64,000 nt of DNA from the NCBI GenBank assembly GCA_038501625.1, contig JAZAYU010000001.1, forward strand, positions 7,648,829-7,712,828, given 5' to 3'. The notes under the pieces are model-generated. The model did no database searches. It had not been told where the DNA came from and was given only the letters and a program-made list of their open reading frames with translations. This document shows, in pieces, positions 45,081-56,459 of this stretch (positions within the stretch are counted from its first letter, which is position 1; every line of letters begins with the position of its first letter). A program made the position numbers and the translations under genes. Source of the stretch: Corbicula japonica. Taxonomy: Eukaryota; Mollusca; Bivalvia; Venerida; Cyrenidae.

Positions 45081-46645
45081 CATTATTATTTTGTCTTTAA
45101 TATATTAAACATTGTCACTGAATAAAATTCAAACAGTCCTATTATCTCATAAATCACCGTAATCAACAAAGTTCCTCAACATAGAAACAGCATGGTAATG
45201 GTCACAAATGAGCATGAGCTTATTGTTAACCATGTATAAGTGTCAGTTTTAATCTGGATTGTAAAGCAACATCAGACTTCATGGTCAGGCTTATGGTTTA
45301 TTTCTGTCTGGTTGGACAGCGGATACTGCACCCATCCAAATTTTTTTAACTTCAAAAAAATTCAGAAGGTTGTAAGAGGGTGAGACTACCCCACATTGAA
45401 CTATTTATTTCAACTTTTTAAATTTCTAAACCAACAAAATATTTGAAATATAAATCAGTAAAAATGTTCTTGTGGGGCAACAACCCTTAATCCCACAAAA
45501 AAAATCAGTTCCAATTAAGCTAACAGCATTGTTCGTGTGGGAGGCAAGCTGGTGTTTTTAACAGCATTGTTCATGTGGGAGGCAAGGCGAGGTTTGGGGG
45601 AGATCAGGTTTACCCACTTAATTTTTTTTCTGTTTCTTTGTTTCTTATCCTAATAAACTAAAATGTTCTTGAAATGGTTTTGTTTTGAAATGGCTCATCC
45701 ATCAAAATCTTATTAATTCACAAAACAATTTGCCATTTTAAATCGGTTATCAGAAGTCAGCTTTTCAACATTTCAGTAACCTGTTGAAGGCGTGTGCCAG
45801 ATTGTATGCACCTGTTTAAATTATTTGTATGTTGATGAATACACTGAACACTTAACTGAGGCATGTGCCAGACTGTATGCACCAGCGTAAATTTTTAGTA
45901 TGTTGATGAATACATAGAATATTTAAATGATAATGTTATTGTTATTTCTTGTTTATTGTTTAATGTTTTATGGTGTGGTTGATAAACGTGCTTGTGTCTT
46001 TGTGATTGTATTATTTGTTTGTTTTTACCTTTTTACAATAGTTTGCTTGAAACATGCTATAAACACTGTAATCAGTCATTTATGTACTCTGTGCTGTTTA
46101 ATATTTTATTGTGTGGTATATATAGTTGATGTTGTACTTGTTTGTATTTGTAAATGTGTGCCTCGTTAAAATTCAACTATTTGTGAATTGTTTATTTTTT
46201 TTGTTTAGTTAAATGTTTAGTGAGATATATGTGCTTTATGGTTGATGTGCTGTTCATAAATGTGCTAAATAAATAAGAAACTATTTCTAATTGTTTTTCT
46301 TTCATCCATTATATTAATTCCTGTGTAAAGCAAATGTGTACTTGGGTTACTAACACCTTATGGAATTTCACAGGGGTGATCACATAATTGACCGTCAGCT
46401 ATTGTTCTATATTGAATTCCACGGGAATTTTTCACAGTTATTTGAGAGAAATTTGACAGGTGTGCTATCAAAATTAGCAAATTATAACAAGCGTATTCGC
46501 CAAAAACGATGTGTGGTAAGTTATACTGGTGTTAATAAATTACAAAAAATGTTTCATAAATTGATTGTGAGATAAACTACTCGAAACCTAAAATTCAATT
46601 TAAACAAAATTAATCCTTATATAAGAAAAGTTTTTCGTTACATGA
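45081..46645. other. intergenic AT-rich sequence with small duplications
   Basis: A 28-bp unit beginning TAACAGCATTGTTC is duplicated at 45531 and 45559. A ~71-bp unit with GTGTGCCAGATTGTATGCACC is duplicated between about 45789 and 45920. The T-rich frame near 45927 is compositional. Confidence 0.55.
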
Positions 46646-46649
46646 ATCT

Positions 46650-46925
46650 TTAAATGGTCCGTTATGATTTCACAATTCATATTAATCTGAAGATGGTCTG
46701 TACTGTCTACAATTCTATACATTATGTTTGTAGAAATACATTTTATATTCTTTATCATTCTAAAGATGGTCCGTAATATGTATATATCTGGTCCGTTATG
46801 TCTTTTAGATGGTCCGTAACGTCTATAAATCTGGTCCGTTATGTCTTTTTTGGTGGTCCGTCATGTCCCAAAATCAGGTCCGTTATGTCTGGTCCGTAAT
46901 GATCATGGTCCGTAATGTCCCGATA
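46650..46925 (+). repeat. irregular array of TGGTCCGTWATGTC motifs
   Basis: About nine TGGTCCGT(T/A)A(T)-type words at about 46653, 46693, 46767, 46790, 46810, 46831, 46852, 46876, 46891 and 46906, spaced 15-70 bp. Looks like subterminal repeats of an unidentified element, with GGTCCGTAATGTCCC as its likely end. Confidence 0.7.
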
Positions 46926-47942
46926 CCGTTTGGTTGAGTTCCCTCCAGTTGTTGCTAAGTTACGGATCAAACAAGTTCTAGACATGAACATTGTATTTAA
47001 GGATGACTTTGAAACTAGATGGCTGGGTCTTGCAAGCAACAAATCATATCAACATCACAAATTGATACTCTACACAATTTGAGAGTATCTTCATTGTATA
47101 AGACAATATACTTTGACATTCAAAGTTCTGTTTTATTCTCAAGGGATAAAGAAATGCAGGGTAAACGTTCAAGATGATTTTAGTTCTTCCTGTTGCATGC
47201 TTTTCCCCGGGAGACATTTTTATGCCTATTACATTCAATACGGTTAATTGCATTTATTCAAATAACCGAATTCTACTGTATCTTTATCACATTCGATAGA
47301 TCAGGGTCATTCAGGACACTGATAACTAAAATAGAATGTTCATTTTTAACTATTTTAATGAATTGTTGTAAACTCTCATAAGGTCAAGGTCACTGTTACT
47401 AAAAACAGAAGTTTCATCTATAAAGCATGTCCACAAACGATGAGCAGAACAAAATATTAAATGATGATATGTTTACTAACAATATATTTCATTTATGTTT
47501 CCTTTCTTTCTATGAAACATGTTTGGAACAGAAGCAAGTAGATCTATCTTAACAAAGATGACCTAATTATTTTTGAAACCCCTGATCCTTTTGGCTTTTG
47601 CAGATTCTTTCATGATTTCCAGAGAAAAAAAAATTCTCATAAAATCTGATTACCTGTTTAGTTTTATTTGTCATGACATACCATATTATTGAGGTGTTAT
47701 TTTATATAGTTGGCTGCACCAATGCAAAACAACCAGACTCAAAAACAAGTCAAGACAGATTTATGGAACTTGGCTTCTTAGTTTGTTTTATGTCATTAAT
47801 ACAAATCTCTGCTCCAATTTAAAATATCTAATTATTATAATTCGACAAAGATAGTTGGGCAATGTTTACAGTGGCATTACATGAAAATAATTAATATTTT
47901 AATCATTGTTTAGTACAAAGCTTAAGGCTCCCAACCCTTGTC
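46926..47942. other. intergenic, no gene recognised
   Basis: Short unassigned AT-rich stretch. No frame over 70 codons with protein-like composition. Confidence 0.35.
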
Positions 47943-48048
47943 CCATTAGCTGAGTGGTCCAAGATGCAGTCAATAAAAATAATTTTAAATGCAATTGTAG
48001 CAACGCTGTTAAAGGTTGTAGGTTGGAAACATGTTGTTTTTTTTTTAC
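47943..48048 (+). pseudogene. degenerate tRNA-like sequence with T-run terminator
   Basis: A-box-like TTAGCTGAGTGGTCCAAGATG, weak B-box AGGTTGGAAAC and a T-run at about 48036. The spacing suits a class II (Leu/Ser) tRNA, but the stems are not preserved. Confidence 0.35.
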
Positions 48049-48181
48049 ATTTTGCTTTTTACACAATTATTATTTCCGCAATAAAATAATTTGAATCGAA
48101 ATACATAAATACTTTGAAATAACTGCAATAAAACTTTAAAAATATAAATCTAAAATTATCTCTAAATTATCTCTAAAAGGC

Positions 48182-48264
48182 TTGTGTCAGTGTGAATCGA
48201 ACCCATGTCCAGAAAAGTTAAGCCAATTCGAGGTAGATGCATCAAACACTGCGCTATAGGTAAG
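48182..48264 (-). pseudogene. tRNA-like sequence
   Basis: The minus strand reads TATAGCGCAGTGTTTGATGC (A-box) and GGGTTCGATTC (B-box). Anticodon-arm pairing is poor. It overlaps the left edge of the foldback at 48258. Confidence 0.45.
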
Positions 48265-48379
48265 TTTACACGTTAAAAGAACTATTTTCCTAGTTATATC
48301 ATATCGCCTCTATAGCGCAGTGGTTAACGCGATACGATATAAATAGGAAATAACTTTCTTTTAACGCGTAAACTTACCT
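48258..48379. repeat. foldback with tRNA A-box-like loop
   Basis: AGGTAAGTTTACACGTTAAA and TTTAACGCGTAAACTTACCT pair. The loop contains CTATAGCGCAGTGGTTAACG. Confidence 0.8.
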
Positions 48380-49000
48380 TAACCTGTGTTTAAATTCTAT
48401 TAATAATTGTAAACATCGCCATAAACATTTACCTTGGTCAAACTATAGTAATGACTGAAATGTTAGCTTATCCTACAACTTAAACAAATCAAACAGCAGT
48501 GACAGTTAGAATAGTTTGCTTTTTTCTACAAGAAGTCAAGCAGAATTCAAGCTAAATTTGAGTTTTAAATGTTTATGCCATAGTCAACAGTCTAAAAAGT
48601 GAAGTCATGCAACAGACATGTATGAAGTACGAGTTTCTTTTACTAAAATGTGATCTCTATAATTCATATGGAAGTTCCATTAGACAATGCAGTTAGATGT
48701 TCACTCTAGTTATGAAAGTGGGTCAAGAGAGTGAATCATATTTACCTCCCTTTGGACAGCTTGATTATATGGAGACATGCACTTTACTTTATCAGGGTTG
48801 TATGATAAAAAATAAAACACAAAAAATGATGGCTGGACTCCGGAACAAGCAGTGGATGTAAGATTCCCATTCATGAACACAGAAGCCATTTTGGGTGGGC
48901 TGGTCCTTATATGAAACCACTGCTGCAGTTTCTCCTTTGAAAGCTTTTTTATGGTTCCCTTTCAAAACTACATGAACATCATGTAGGGGGGAGAGAACTA
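48380..49000. other. intergenic, no gene recognised
   Basis: AT-rich; no repeat family assigned. Confidence 0.35.
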
Positions 49001-49665
49001 CCATATAGCGGGTTATTTCTGCGGGTGCCAAATTTCTGCGTTTCTGCAGTCTTTGGATGAAATCGCAGAAATAAATCCAGCAGAAAAAAAAACACCAGCA
49101 GAAATTTAAATCGCAAAATATTATCTCATTTTCAAGCGAAAATCACTGAAGTTGCCATGTCCGAGATAATCCGTTTCACAATACAGACAGTGTCAAATAA
49201 TAACGATCAATTACCGAAAATTGTTTTCGTATAGGCATAGTATAAACGCGACATTTGCTCAAACATTCAATTTACCGGTAATTGAATAGTTGTTTGAGAG
49301 TTGTTTTTCATCGGTAAATAATATCCTTCTAAATTTTTGATGAAATAAATCAAGTAGATTTAATAGGAATTGACCCATGAATAAAAATATTGAATAATAT
49401 GCAGTTTGTACATGTATATTATTTCACAAGTAACAGTAACAGAGACAGTAATTATATATACACCGCACCCAGATGCATGATTGTCTCCATAAGTATGCGT
49501 ATATCACAATCGTGTTATTCTTACGACACCTTACCCAATATGAACCGCAGAAATTTATCCTTCAAGGGAACCGAAAACGCAGAAATAAAACACGCAGAAA
49601 TTTTTGAATCCATTTTTAGGGCAAAACGCAGAAATTTATGACCGCAGAAACAACCCGCTATACGG
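49001..49665. mobile_element. 665-bp TA-flanked TIR element (CCATATAGCGGG ends)
   Basis: CCATATAGCGGGTTATTTCT and AACAACCCGCTATACGG ends, TA at 48999-49000 and 49666-49667. Many subterminal GCAGAAAT words on both sides. No transposase. Confidence 0.82.
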
Positions 49666-49904
49666 TATCCAATAACACAACAAAGTTAGATGTAAAAAGA
49701 TTTACTTTAAAGGAAAAACGACAATAAAAAAACATTTTAAGAACATTAATATATGATAATAAAATGACTATTTACATTGATACATAGACTGACTGGATGT
49801 GCAGACACACCTGGATCTACACAGGGCACAGATTGAACATAAGCTGATTCCATGAAATATAGGATAAAAAAGATAGACAAATTGCAATACCATAAATGGG
49901 TAGC

Positions 49905-50152
49905 GTAAGGGGAAAAGGTACCTTTGCACAGTTGACGTTAATCCTTGAAATGATGTCATAAAGATCAAAGGACGACATAAATTATTATGCATTTCGTTGT
50001 AAAAATAACATTTTATCATCAAAAGATGTTACAAAACTACAATTTAATTATGTGAAATTAATAAATAATTGTAAATTCTTTTTAAATAAAGTAACAACTT
50101 AAATGTCGCAAAATATGACCATAGACACCTTTTCCCGTGGCGCGCCCCAAAT
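49905..50152. mobile_element. CACGGGAAAAGGTACC MITE, copy 2 only
   Basis: GGGGAAAAGGTACCTTTGC left end and CACCTTTTCCCGTGGCGCGCC right end. Shares CTTGAAATGATGTCATAAA and AATTATTATGCATTTC with 15796 and 63049. Confidence 0.82.
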
Positions 50153-50240
50153 ATGAATGAAATTGCTGACGACATGGGTATCTCTTTAAGCCTCATTGTT
50201 TGGCAGTACATTGCATACATATATTTGTTATCTTTGACAG

Positions 50241-50327
50241 GGTGACATAATTAGAGGCAGAGGTAGAAGAGTTAAGAAGAGAAAAACAATCTCTAGAAGT
50301 TAGAATAACAGAAATGCAAAAGAGAAG
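50241..50327 (+). pseudogene. SCLT1 exon 9 copy with nonsense codon
   Basis: 87 bp, 3 differences from 20399-20485. One turns GTGACACAA into GTGACATAA, so the reading frame of the parent exon stops at its third complete codon. Confidence 0.92.
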
Positions 50328-50390
50328 GTAAACATGATAGTTACTAGTATTTCAACAGAAAGGAAATTAAGTTCAATACTTAACCAAACC

Positions 50391-50605
50391 TTAAGCACTT
50401 TATTCCGGTATTGCATAAGGAATAGTGTTGATCCAGATCAGTGAGCACAACCATGCCACCTGATCATGATCTACACTGTGTCAGAAATAACCTAATGAAT
50501 CTAAAAGCAAACAGTGTAGTTACTGATCAGCTGGCACCAATGTGACAGCGATTTTGGATCTACACTGGTCACCCATATGGTATCAGTTATATACAGTGAA
50601 TGGTT
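50391..50605. repeat. AACCCTTT-family MITE (paired with 20556)
   Basis: GATCCAGATCAGTGAGCAC, CACCTGATCATGATCTACAC, GGATCTACACTGGTCACCC in order; uninterrupted here. Confidence 0.75.
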
Positions 50606-50693
50606 AAGCAAAGTATCAATACAATTTTTTAAACCTGCTGCTGTGCTTAAGAAATAAGCAACAAATTTCTTCAGTAAAGAGCTGTCATTGCAG

Positions 50694-50784
50694 TTCTGAT
50701 GTAGCAAACAGGGAGATGGAGGCCATAGCACAGATGAGAGAGGCAGTGCAGATGGTGGAAACTGCAGCTTTAGAGAAAGAACAG
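50694..50784 (+). pseudogene. SCLT1 exon 10 copy
   Basis: 91 bp, three silent differences from 21132-21222. Splice sites CAG and GTGAGA are retained, with no lesion in this exon itself. Confidence 0.9.
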
Positions 50785-51458
50785 GTGAGATAACTTGACT
50801 TAATTTTGCTATACATACATTTCTGAATGTTAGAAAACAGTTGTATATCATGATATAGAGAATATTACTTACACCTTTTCAAGATAGAAATATGTCATGT
50901 CATATACCCAAACATGGACCCGTTGTTTTAACATTCTCATTCTGAACATTTTGTACATAAGGGTACCATATGAAAAAAATCAGCGAAAATAAAAATGATA
51001 TTCCACTGTTTGCAAACGGTGGAGTACCACTTTTTTTCACAGAGAAAATTCTATTTTTCACTGGAAAGCATAAAATAAAGTGAAAAGGCTGAGTAAATTG
51101 AGTAAAAAATATCCCATAGAAGAAAAAGTAAGTTTTATGTGTACTTCCAATTTGTTATGTAACTGACAAAAAAAGAACATTTTGCATTATTGTTTTCAGT
51201 ATTTTAAATTGTTTTTTAAATTTATTTGTTTTGCAATGCAAAGGTCTGTTTTCTATAAGCTTAAATAGCAACAACCTCAAACATATCTGTCTTTAATGCT
51301 TTTAGACATAAACATTAAAAAATAAAATAATGCGTTGCACATATTTTCACATCTTCATCAAAACATGTTGCACACTATTTAATATAGCATCTTTAAATGT
51401 TTTTGCCAGAATTAATCATGGGATATTTACTATTGTTAAATTTGTTTCCAAAAGCAAT

Positions 51459-51705
51459 AAACCTTTTCTCCATGTACAGTACATGTTTAACCATTTTATC
51501 ACATGTTAAACATTGTAGATCCAGATCAGTTTGCACAGTCATGCCATCTGATCAGGATCTGAACTGTTCACTTTTTGGTCAGAAATAACCAAATAAACCA
51601 AAGTGTGAACAGTGTAGAGCCCAATTAGATGGCACGGAATTGCTGGCTTATCTGGATCTACAATGTTTGCTAATGCCTTGAAGGCCTATATATAGGAAAG
51701 GGTTA
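51459..51705. repeat. AACCCTTT-family MITE (paired with 23249)
   Basis: Same internal blocks as 23249 and the same TATAGGAAAGGGTTAATTGAG right flank. Confidence 0.9.
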
Positions 51706-51931
51706 ATTGAGCTGTACCATGCAAAAAAACTGTCTTGGGTTGTATTTTTGACATTTTTAGTTGTTGAAAATTTTGAAATAAACTAACAATGCTTCTTCAT
51801 TTTCCCATATTTATTTGGGAATATTGTTACATAATTTCACAATAATTAACATAATTTACCCAGAAATGCATAATAGGGATTGTCGTGATGTCATTTCAAG
51901 GAATGACATCAACTTCCTAAAGAGAAGAGCT

Positions 51932-52053
51932 GAAGGTTATACAACTTGGCATGGAATCCAGTCTCAAATCTCAAGCATCTGATTGGCTGAAAAGGCGACC
52001 AGTCAGATGCTTGAGATTTGAGACTGGTTTCCAGTATCAGCTTTATAACCTTC
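51932..52053. repeat. CCAAT foldback MITE (paired with 23706)
   Basis: AAGGTTATACAACTTGGCATGG to TTATAACCTTC. The centre is shortened relative to 23706, losing one CCAAT core. Confidence 0.85.
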
Positions 52054-52185
52054 ATTCCTGGTTTTGGATAGCACGGCTCAATTTTACAAATAACCATTCA
52101 TTTCTTTTGTTGAGTTTGTGTTTATCTCGTACTGGGTTTTGTTTTATTTAATTTCATTAAGAAGCTGTATATTTAACATGTACAG

Positions 52186-52284
52186 GCTGAGGTAACTCTA
52201 CAACAGAAGGAGGAAGAATTAGAACAATTGCGGGAAGTTATCAACAAACTGATCAATGAGGCTGGTGCTAGAACGAGCCCAGAG
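52186..52284 (+). pseudogene. SCLT1 exon 11 copy
   Basis: 99 bp with about 13 differences from 23980-24078, mostly silent. The encoded peptide changes only at the end (ARTSPE instead of ARTRQE). It is much more divergent than the neighbouring exon copies. Confidence 0.9.
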
Positions 52285-52328
52285 GTGAGCATTTATATCA
52301 TGTTCAAATTAACCCTCGCCTGTAGAAC

Positions 52329-52476
52329 TGGGCCCAAGATCATAAAACTAAGATTTGAGATCAGTCTCAAATCTTAATGATCTGATTGGCTGAAATGGTG
52401 ACCAGTTGCCATTTCATCCAATCAGATGATTGAGATTTGAGACTGATCTCCAGATTTAGTTTTATGTTCTTGGGCA
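52329..52476. repeat. CCAAT foldback MITE (paired with 24125)
   Basis: GGGCCCAAGATCATAAAAC to TATGTTCTTGGGC, both arms present. Confidence 0.88.
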
Positions 52477-52839
52477 ATGGTCTGATTGGAACTGCCATTA
52501 TTTTCTGTTATAATTTTTATTTAATTTGTTGGAAGCAGTATTCTTTAATAAGAATACTTGAAAGTTTTATTTTTCGAATTTAATGATTTGTATATCATGA
52601 AGAACTGACATTGAAACACTGATTAAACACTTCAATAAACAATACAGTTTAACCTGTTCTAAAGACCACCTGTAAACAAAGACCACCAGTGGATTAAGTC
52701 CACATGTTATTTGTCCCAGTGACAGATTAAAGAGCAGACTACCTGCCTTCATAGACCTCTTTTGGGTTTTCCAGAGTGGTCTAAGAATACAGGTTTGACT
52801 GTAGTTAGTAATTTATTTCCATTTTCACCCTAAAGGTGT

Positions 52840-53262
52840 GATAGTTTTTATAAGTATCTTGCATGAGTGTGAGGTGAAGATGGAAAAATCTGTCACTGAC
52901 GTGAAACTGTTTTGCGGGAACGAGGCTCAGCCGAGTTCCCATCAAAACAGTTCACCCGAGGTGACAGCTTTTTCTATCTTTACGGAATGTCTCATGCAAG
53001 ATACATTTTCTTGCATACCATTAACTGTTCATAACATTTGTGCATGTGTATACAAACTAAATTTTGTTACTTACGCTGAAATATTGACATTAGCGTATAC
53101 CTAAATTTCTATATGACGTCACTAACTTGAATAAATTACGTCAGATACTTGAAGACGTGACATCACTCGTGTAGCACATGAACATTATCTTTTCCCTAGG
53201 GAAAAGATAAGATTTTCTTTCCCTGGTAAAACACGCGGAAATACTTATCCGGTATGCAAGAA
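52840..53262. mobile_element. copy-2-specific insertion with foldback
   Basis: Copy 1 joins the corresponding flanks directly near 24633. The left part (52853-53004) is a hairpin, AGTATCTTGCATGAG pairing with CTCATGCAAGATAC. The remainder holds TGACGTCA-like and CCCTAGGGAAAAGATAAG motifs. Confidence 0.7.
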
Positions 53263-53264
53263 AT

Positions 53265-53408
53265 GCCTAAGGTTATAATCCTGAGCATGGAAACCAGTCC
53301 CAAAAATCTCAAGCATCTGATTGGCTGAAATGGCGACTGGTCCCCATTTCAGCCAATCAGTTACTTATGATTTGAGACTGGTTTCCAATCTCAGTTTTAT
53401 AACCTTCA
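53265..53408. repeat. CCAAT foldback MITE (paired with 24641)
   Basis: GCCTAAGGTTATAATCCTGA to TTATAACCTTCAG with both arms intact. Confidence 0.88.
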
Positions 53409-54100
53409 GCCATGATTACTTCATTCCTCACCCATAGTGTAACTCTCTGAAAAATGTTATATAGTGTTAAGCTCGTGTTCTGTTTACTCACAATCTGCTT
53501 ACACTTTCTTAATGATTAATCAGATTGCATGGTTATATTTATATTGTTTTAACTGTCAGAAGGTAAATGTTTCGAATAAGTAAACAATGTTTAAGCAATA
53601 GTTGTACAAAAAACCTAATCCTTAATCCATTCTATCAAAAGAGTTCTTAGATTGCTCAAGTTTTTTCTTATAATCCCTTTATGTAACATATTCATTAATA
53701 CCACATTTATGTCTTGGGTCATTGCTCACTTCCTTTTCTTTGTTTCAAGTTTAAAATTCTCTTTTAGCACATCTTTAAAAAGTTATATTGTTAAACTTGT
53801 GTTAAGACCACCTCAAACTAGGCACTCATTGATTTCATTTCATTTTTATAATAATCATTGTGTGAGCAAAAACTCCCTGTCATAAAAGAGCAAGTTTTGT
53901 TCTGTCCAAGATGTACTTTAAACACAGGTTTGGCAGTTAAACACTATCAGCATTATTACAAAACATCTGGAAAACCTATTTGAAATGCAGTTACCGGCAG
54001 TCTTCAATGTTTTTTATGTGTGCTGATACCAGTGAACTATTTGCACTCTTATCAAGCTGTATTTTGCAGTCTTTCTTGTCAGTTATACTAGAAGTATGAA

Positions 54101-56257
54101 TCAGTCAGATCTGCATTTAAACATACGAGCCAACAGTCTACATACATGCCATTTGGCAGCGTTGTTTATTCCCCTCACATTCAAGGATATCATGTAGCAG
54201 CGTAAAGCAGCATTCATTCTATTCTCGTGTTCCATACATTGTCCTAGAAGGTTTAGGGCTGTCTCTGTATGGCAGAGGTTTGGTTCAGTGTTGATTGTCC
54301 AAATCAGCTGGTTTAGGGCATGCAGTTGTTCTGCAGGCCTATGGAGATGTCTGTAAACCCTGTACTGTAGAAAATACAGGTAAGGCACGGAGTCAACCAC
54401 AGCCCAGTCCATCCAGAAGTCACCTTTACCTCTGTATGGTCGGTCTTTTGCTGTTGATCTGAACATTTCATACCTTAGTTCATTAGGAACACAGTTTACC
54501 TCACAAGGCAGATATATGACACAGAAAGCCATGTTTTGTTTTATCATTTCTTCATTCTTCTCAAAGCAGGCTATTTTTAACTCTTCAGAAACTGTTGGTA
54601 TTCGTTTATTGCAAGAACTAAGAGTCAGAACAGGTGTTTGTGACAGTTGTCTTCTCAGAGTAGCCAGGATAATTTCACATCTATCTAGATCTCTGACAGA
54701 GTACAGTACTGATGCTAACTTCAGCTTGCCTGAAGATATATCTGAATTTAGGCCCATAGAGAGCAATCTCATAGTTAAAGGGGACACATCCTGAGAAAGC
54801 TGTATATCTTGAGATGCCATGATAGACCCTATGTGAGAACAGAGAAAAGGTGTGTGGAGAGTTGTTGCCACTCGCTCCAGTGTATTGCCAACTTGATATA
54901 TCTGACACAGGCTGAAGACACTGTCTGTCAGAAGATGATAATCAGAGGAAATCTTGCTCAAATAACACTGCTGAAAATGTGTTATGCAGCCTAACAGCCA
55001 GGCAGCTACATCATGATTGTTTGTTAAGCCTACATTGACAGAGATATCATGTGCATTTTTTAAATTAACATGCACTATCCCACCAGATTTTACATGAAGA
55101 CGATTACCAAGATCATCTGTCTTTATACCTAATAGTGATTGTTCTATGTTCTCAGTCAGGCTGCACATGACATTCACAAGTTGGTGTTTGACTTCTTCAG
55201 ACAATTTACCAGCAAGGAGATTGTTACTGGGTATGATGAAATGGGGACAGTGGTCAGTCAGTATACAGTGAAATAACAATTGCAGACACTTATTTAACCA
55301 TGTCAGTAAACTTCCTTCATTCCATAAACTGCAGTTTTCTGATTCTGCAATGCATTGGAATAAAATATTCTTACACATAAAACTGGAAATGGCCTCACCA
55401 CACCTGGGTTTTAAAAAATTCTTTAAAATCATTTTCATAAGAATGTAACACATCATCTGTGTGATGTTGAGATTAAACATCAAGCATCTTTCAGCCAAAG
55501 AAGTAGATATTCTCCAGTCCAGGTCCTGATTCACACCTGTCCTACTGCCCACTGGAACTACGAAACATCCTTGTTCTGCTGAATACCTCTTCATTTTCTC
55601 ACTTGGCCAGCCACTCTTATTCTGCTGGTGAAGCCAGGGCTCAGCTTCTTTAGGCCAGGAGGAACAGTGAAAGGCAGTTACATGGTCACTGTCAATTCTG
55701 TTACCTTCCCTGTGTACTGCATGTGCAGGGCCATGTCTAACACCATCACTACCTCCGTGTATATACTGTAAATATATTGAATGGCTAAAAAGCACTCTTC
55801 CTCTGTCATCTGTGGTGTGATATTCATTTGGAACATCTTGAGCAGGAAGAGGGGCATCAGGTCGTAGAAGCTGTAGCAGGCAATAGCCCGGCGATGTTGT
55901 CTCATCCTGCACCATCACATACTGCAGCTTGTCAGGCAGATATTCCCACTCTGACCAGTCCTGTAGTATCCTGATGCTATGGTCACATAGAACGCTATCT
56001 ATATCAGAGTGTAGACCTTGGGTAGTTGATCCCTCAGTTTGGCTGCCAAAATAATATGATGATATTAGTCTGTACTCTGGTATTAAATGATTGCGAATAT
56101 TTTCTATAGCCTCTTGTAACATCCAGGTTCTTCTTCTCTTCATTATTATTGTCTTGTTTACCCCGATGTCTTCCAGAACTTGAGACAGTCTCTGTGACAG
56201 GTTATGATAGTGCTCTGGTTGGCTGAACATTCTGATAAAATAAGAATTCAATGCCAT
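54101..56257 (-). CDS. Mab-21/cGAS-like receptor (cGLR)-type protein B, single exon, 718 aa
   Basis: Second intact 718-codon gene, in the corresponding position and orientation within the downstream duplicate. By eye about 100 of 718 residues differ from copy A (about 86% identity) and there are no length changes. The catalytic-type residues are retained: G71-S72, D85-x-D87, and D189/D191 in DSDHVTAFHC, which is closer to the family form than copy A. Residues 469-545 are identical between the copies. Residues 419-431 and 546-565 are replaced at about half to two thirds of positions. The ATG has an in-frame TAG two codons upstream. Function is inferred as for copy A: nucleotidyltransferase signalling in innate immunity, with possibly altered ligand or partner specificity. 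An intact frame beside a decayed SCLT1 copy suggests it is still under selection. Confidence 0.88.
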   Translation of the reverse strand: MALNSYFIRMFSQPEHYHNLSQRLSQVLEDIGVNKTIIMKRRRTWMLQEAIENIRNHLIPEYRLISSYYFGSQTEGSTTQGLHSDIDSVLCDHSIRILQDWSEWEYLPDKLQYVMVQDETTSPGYCLLQLLRPDAPLPAQDVPNEYHTTDDRGRVLFSHSIYLQYIHGGSDGVRHGPAHAVHREGNRIDSDHVTAFHCSSWPKEAEPWLHQQNKSGWPSEKMKRYSAEQGCFVVPVGSRTGVNQDLDWRISTSLAERCLMFNLNITQMMCYILMKMILKNFLKPRCGEAISSFMCKNILFQCIAESENCSLWNEGSLLTWLNKCLQLLFHCILTDHCPHFIIPSNNLLAGKLSEEVKHQLVNVMCSLTENIEQSLLGIKTDDLGNRLHVKSGGIVHVNLKNAHDISVNVGLTNNHDVAAWLLGCITHFQQCYLSKISSDYHLLTDSVFSLCQIYQVGNTLERVATTLHTPFLCSHIGSIMASQDIQLSQDVSPLTMRLLSMGLNSDISSGKLKLASVLYSVRDLDRCEIILATLRRQLSQTPVLTLSSCNKRIPTVSEELKIACFEKNEEMIKQNMAFCVIYLPCEVNCVPNELRYEMFRSTAKDRPYRGKGDFWMDWAVVDSVPYLYFLQYRVYRHLHRPAEQLHALNQLIWTINTEPNLCHTETALNLLGQCMEHENRMNAALRCYMISLNVRGINNAAKWHVCRLLARMFKCRSD

Positions 56258-56459
56258 TGACTACTGTGATTTAATGTCATTAATAGATCATTATGTATTT
56301 TTTTGTACCTAATTATGGTTTGATACTTATAAAGTTATTATTCAAACCAGAAAATAGACAAATTTGTAGTTGTTTTTTATTGTTTTATTTTGACATGTTC
56401 ATTGTTCAAATTTGTATTTTTGATGTGATGGCTTTGTGCATTTTCTGTATTAGTAAATT

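Noticed and set aside
45927..46169. 80-codon hydrophobic, cysteine-rich frame
   Set aside because: T-rich sequence encodes Leu/Phe/Val/Cys by composition. No start context, homologue or duplicate supports it.
54516..54994. Plus-strand frames of 61-92 codons opposite cGLR-like gene B
   Set aside because: Shadows of the minus-strand gene; the same shadow appears opposite gene A.
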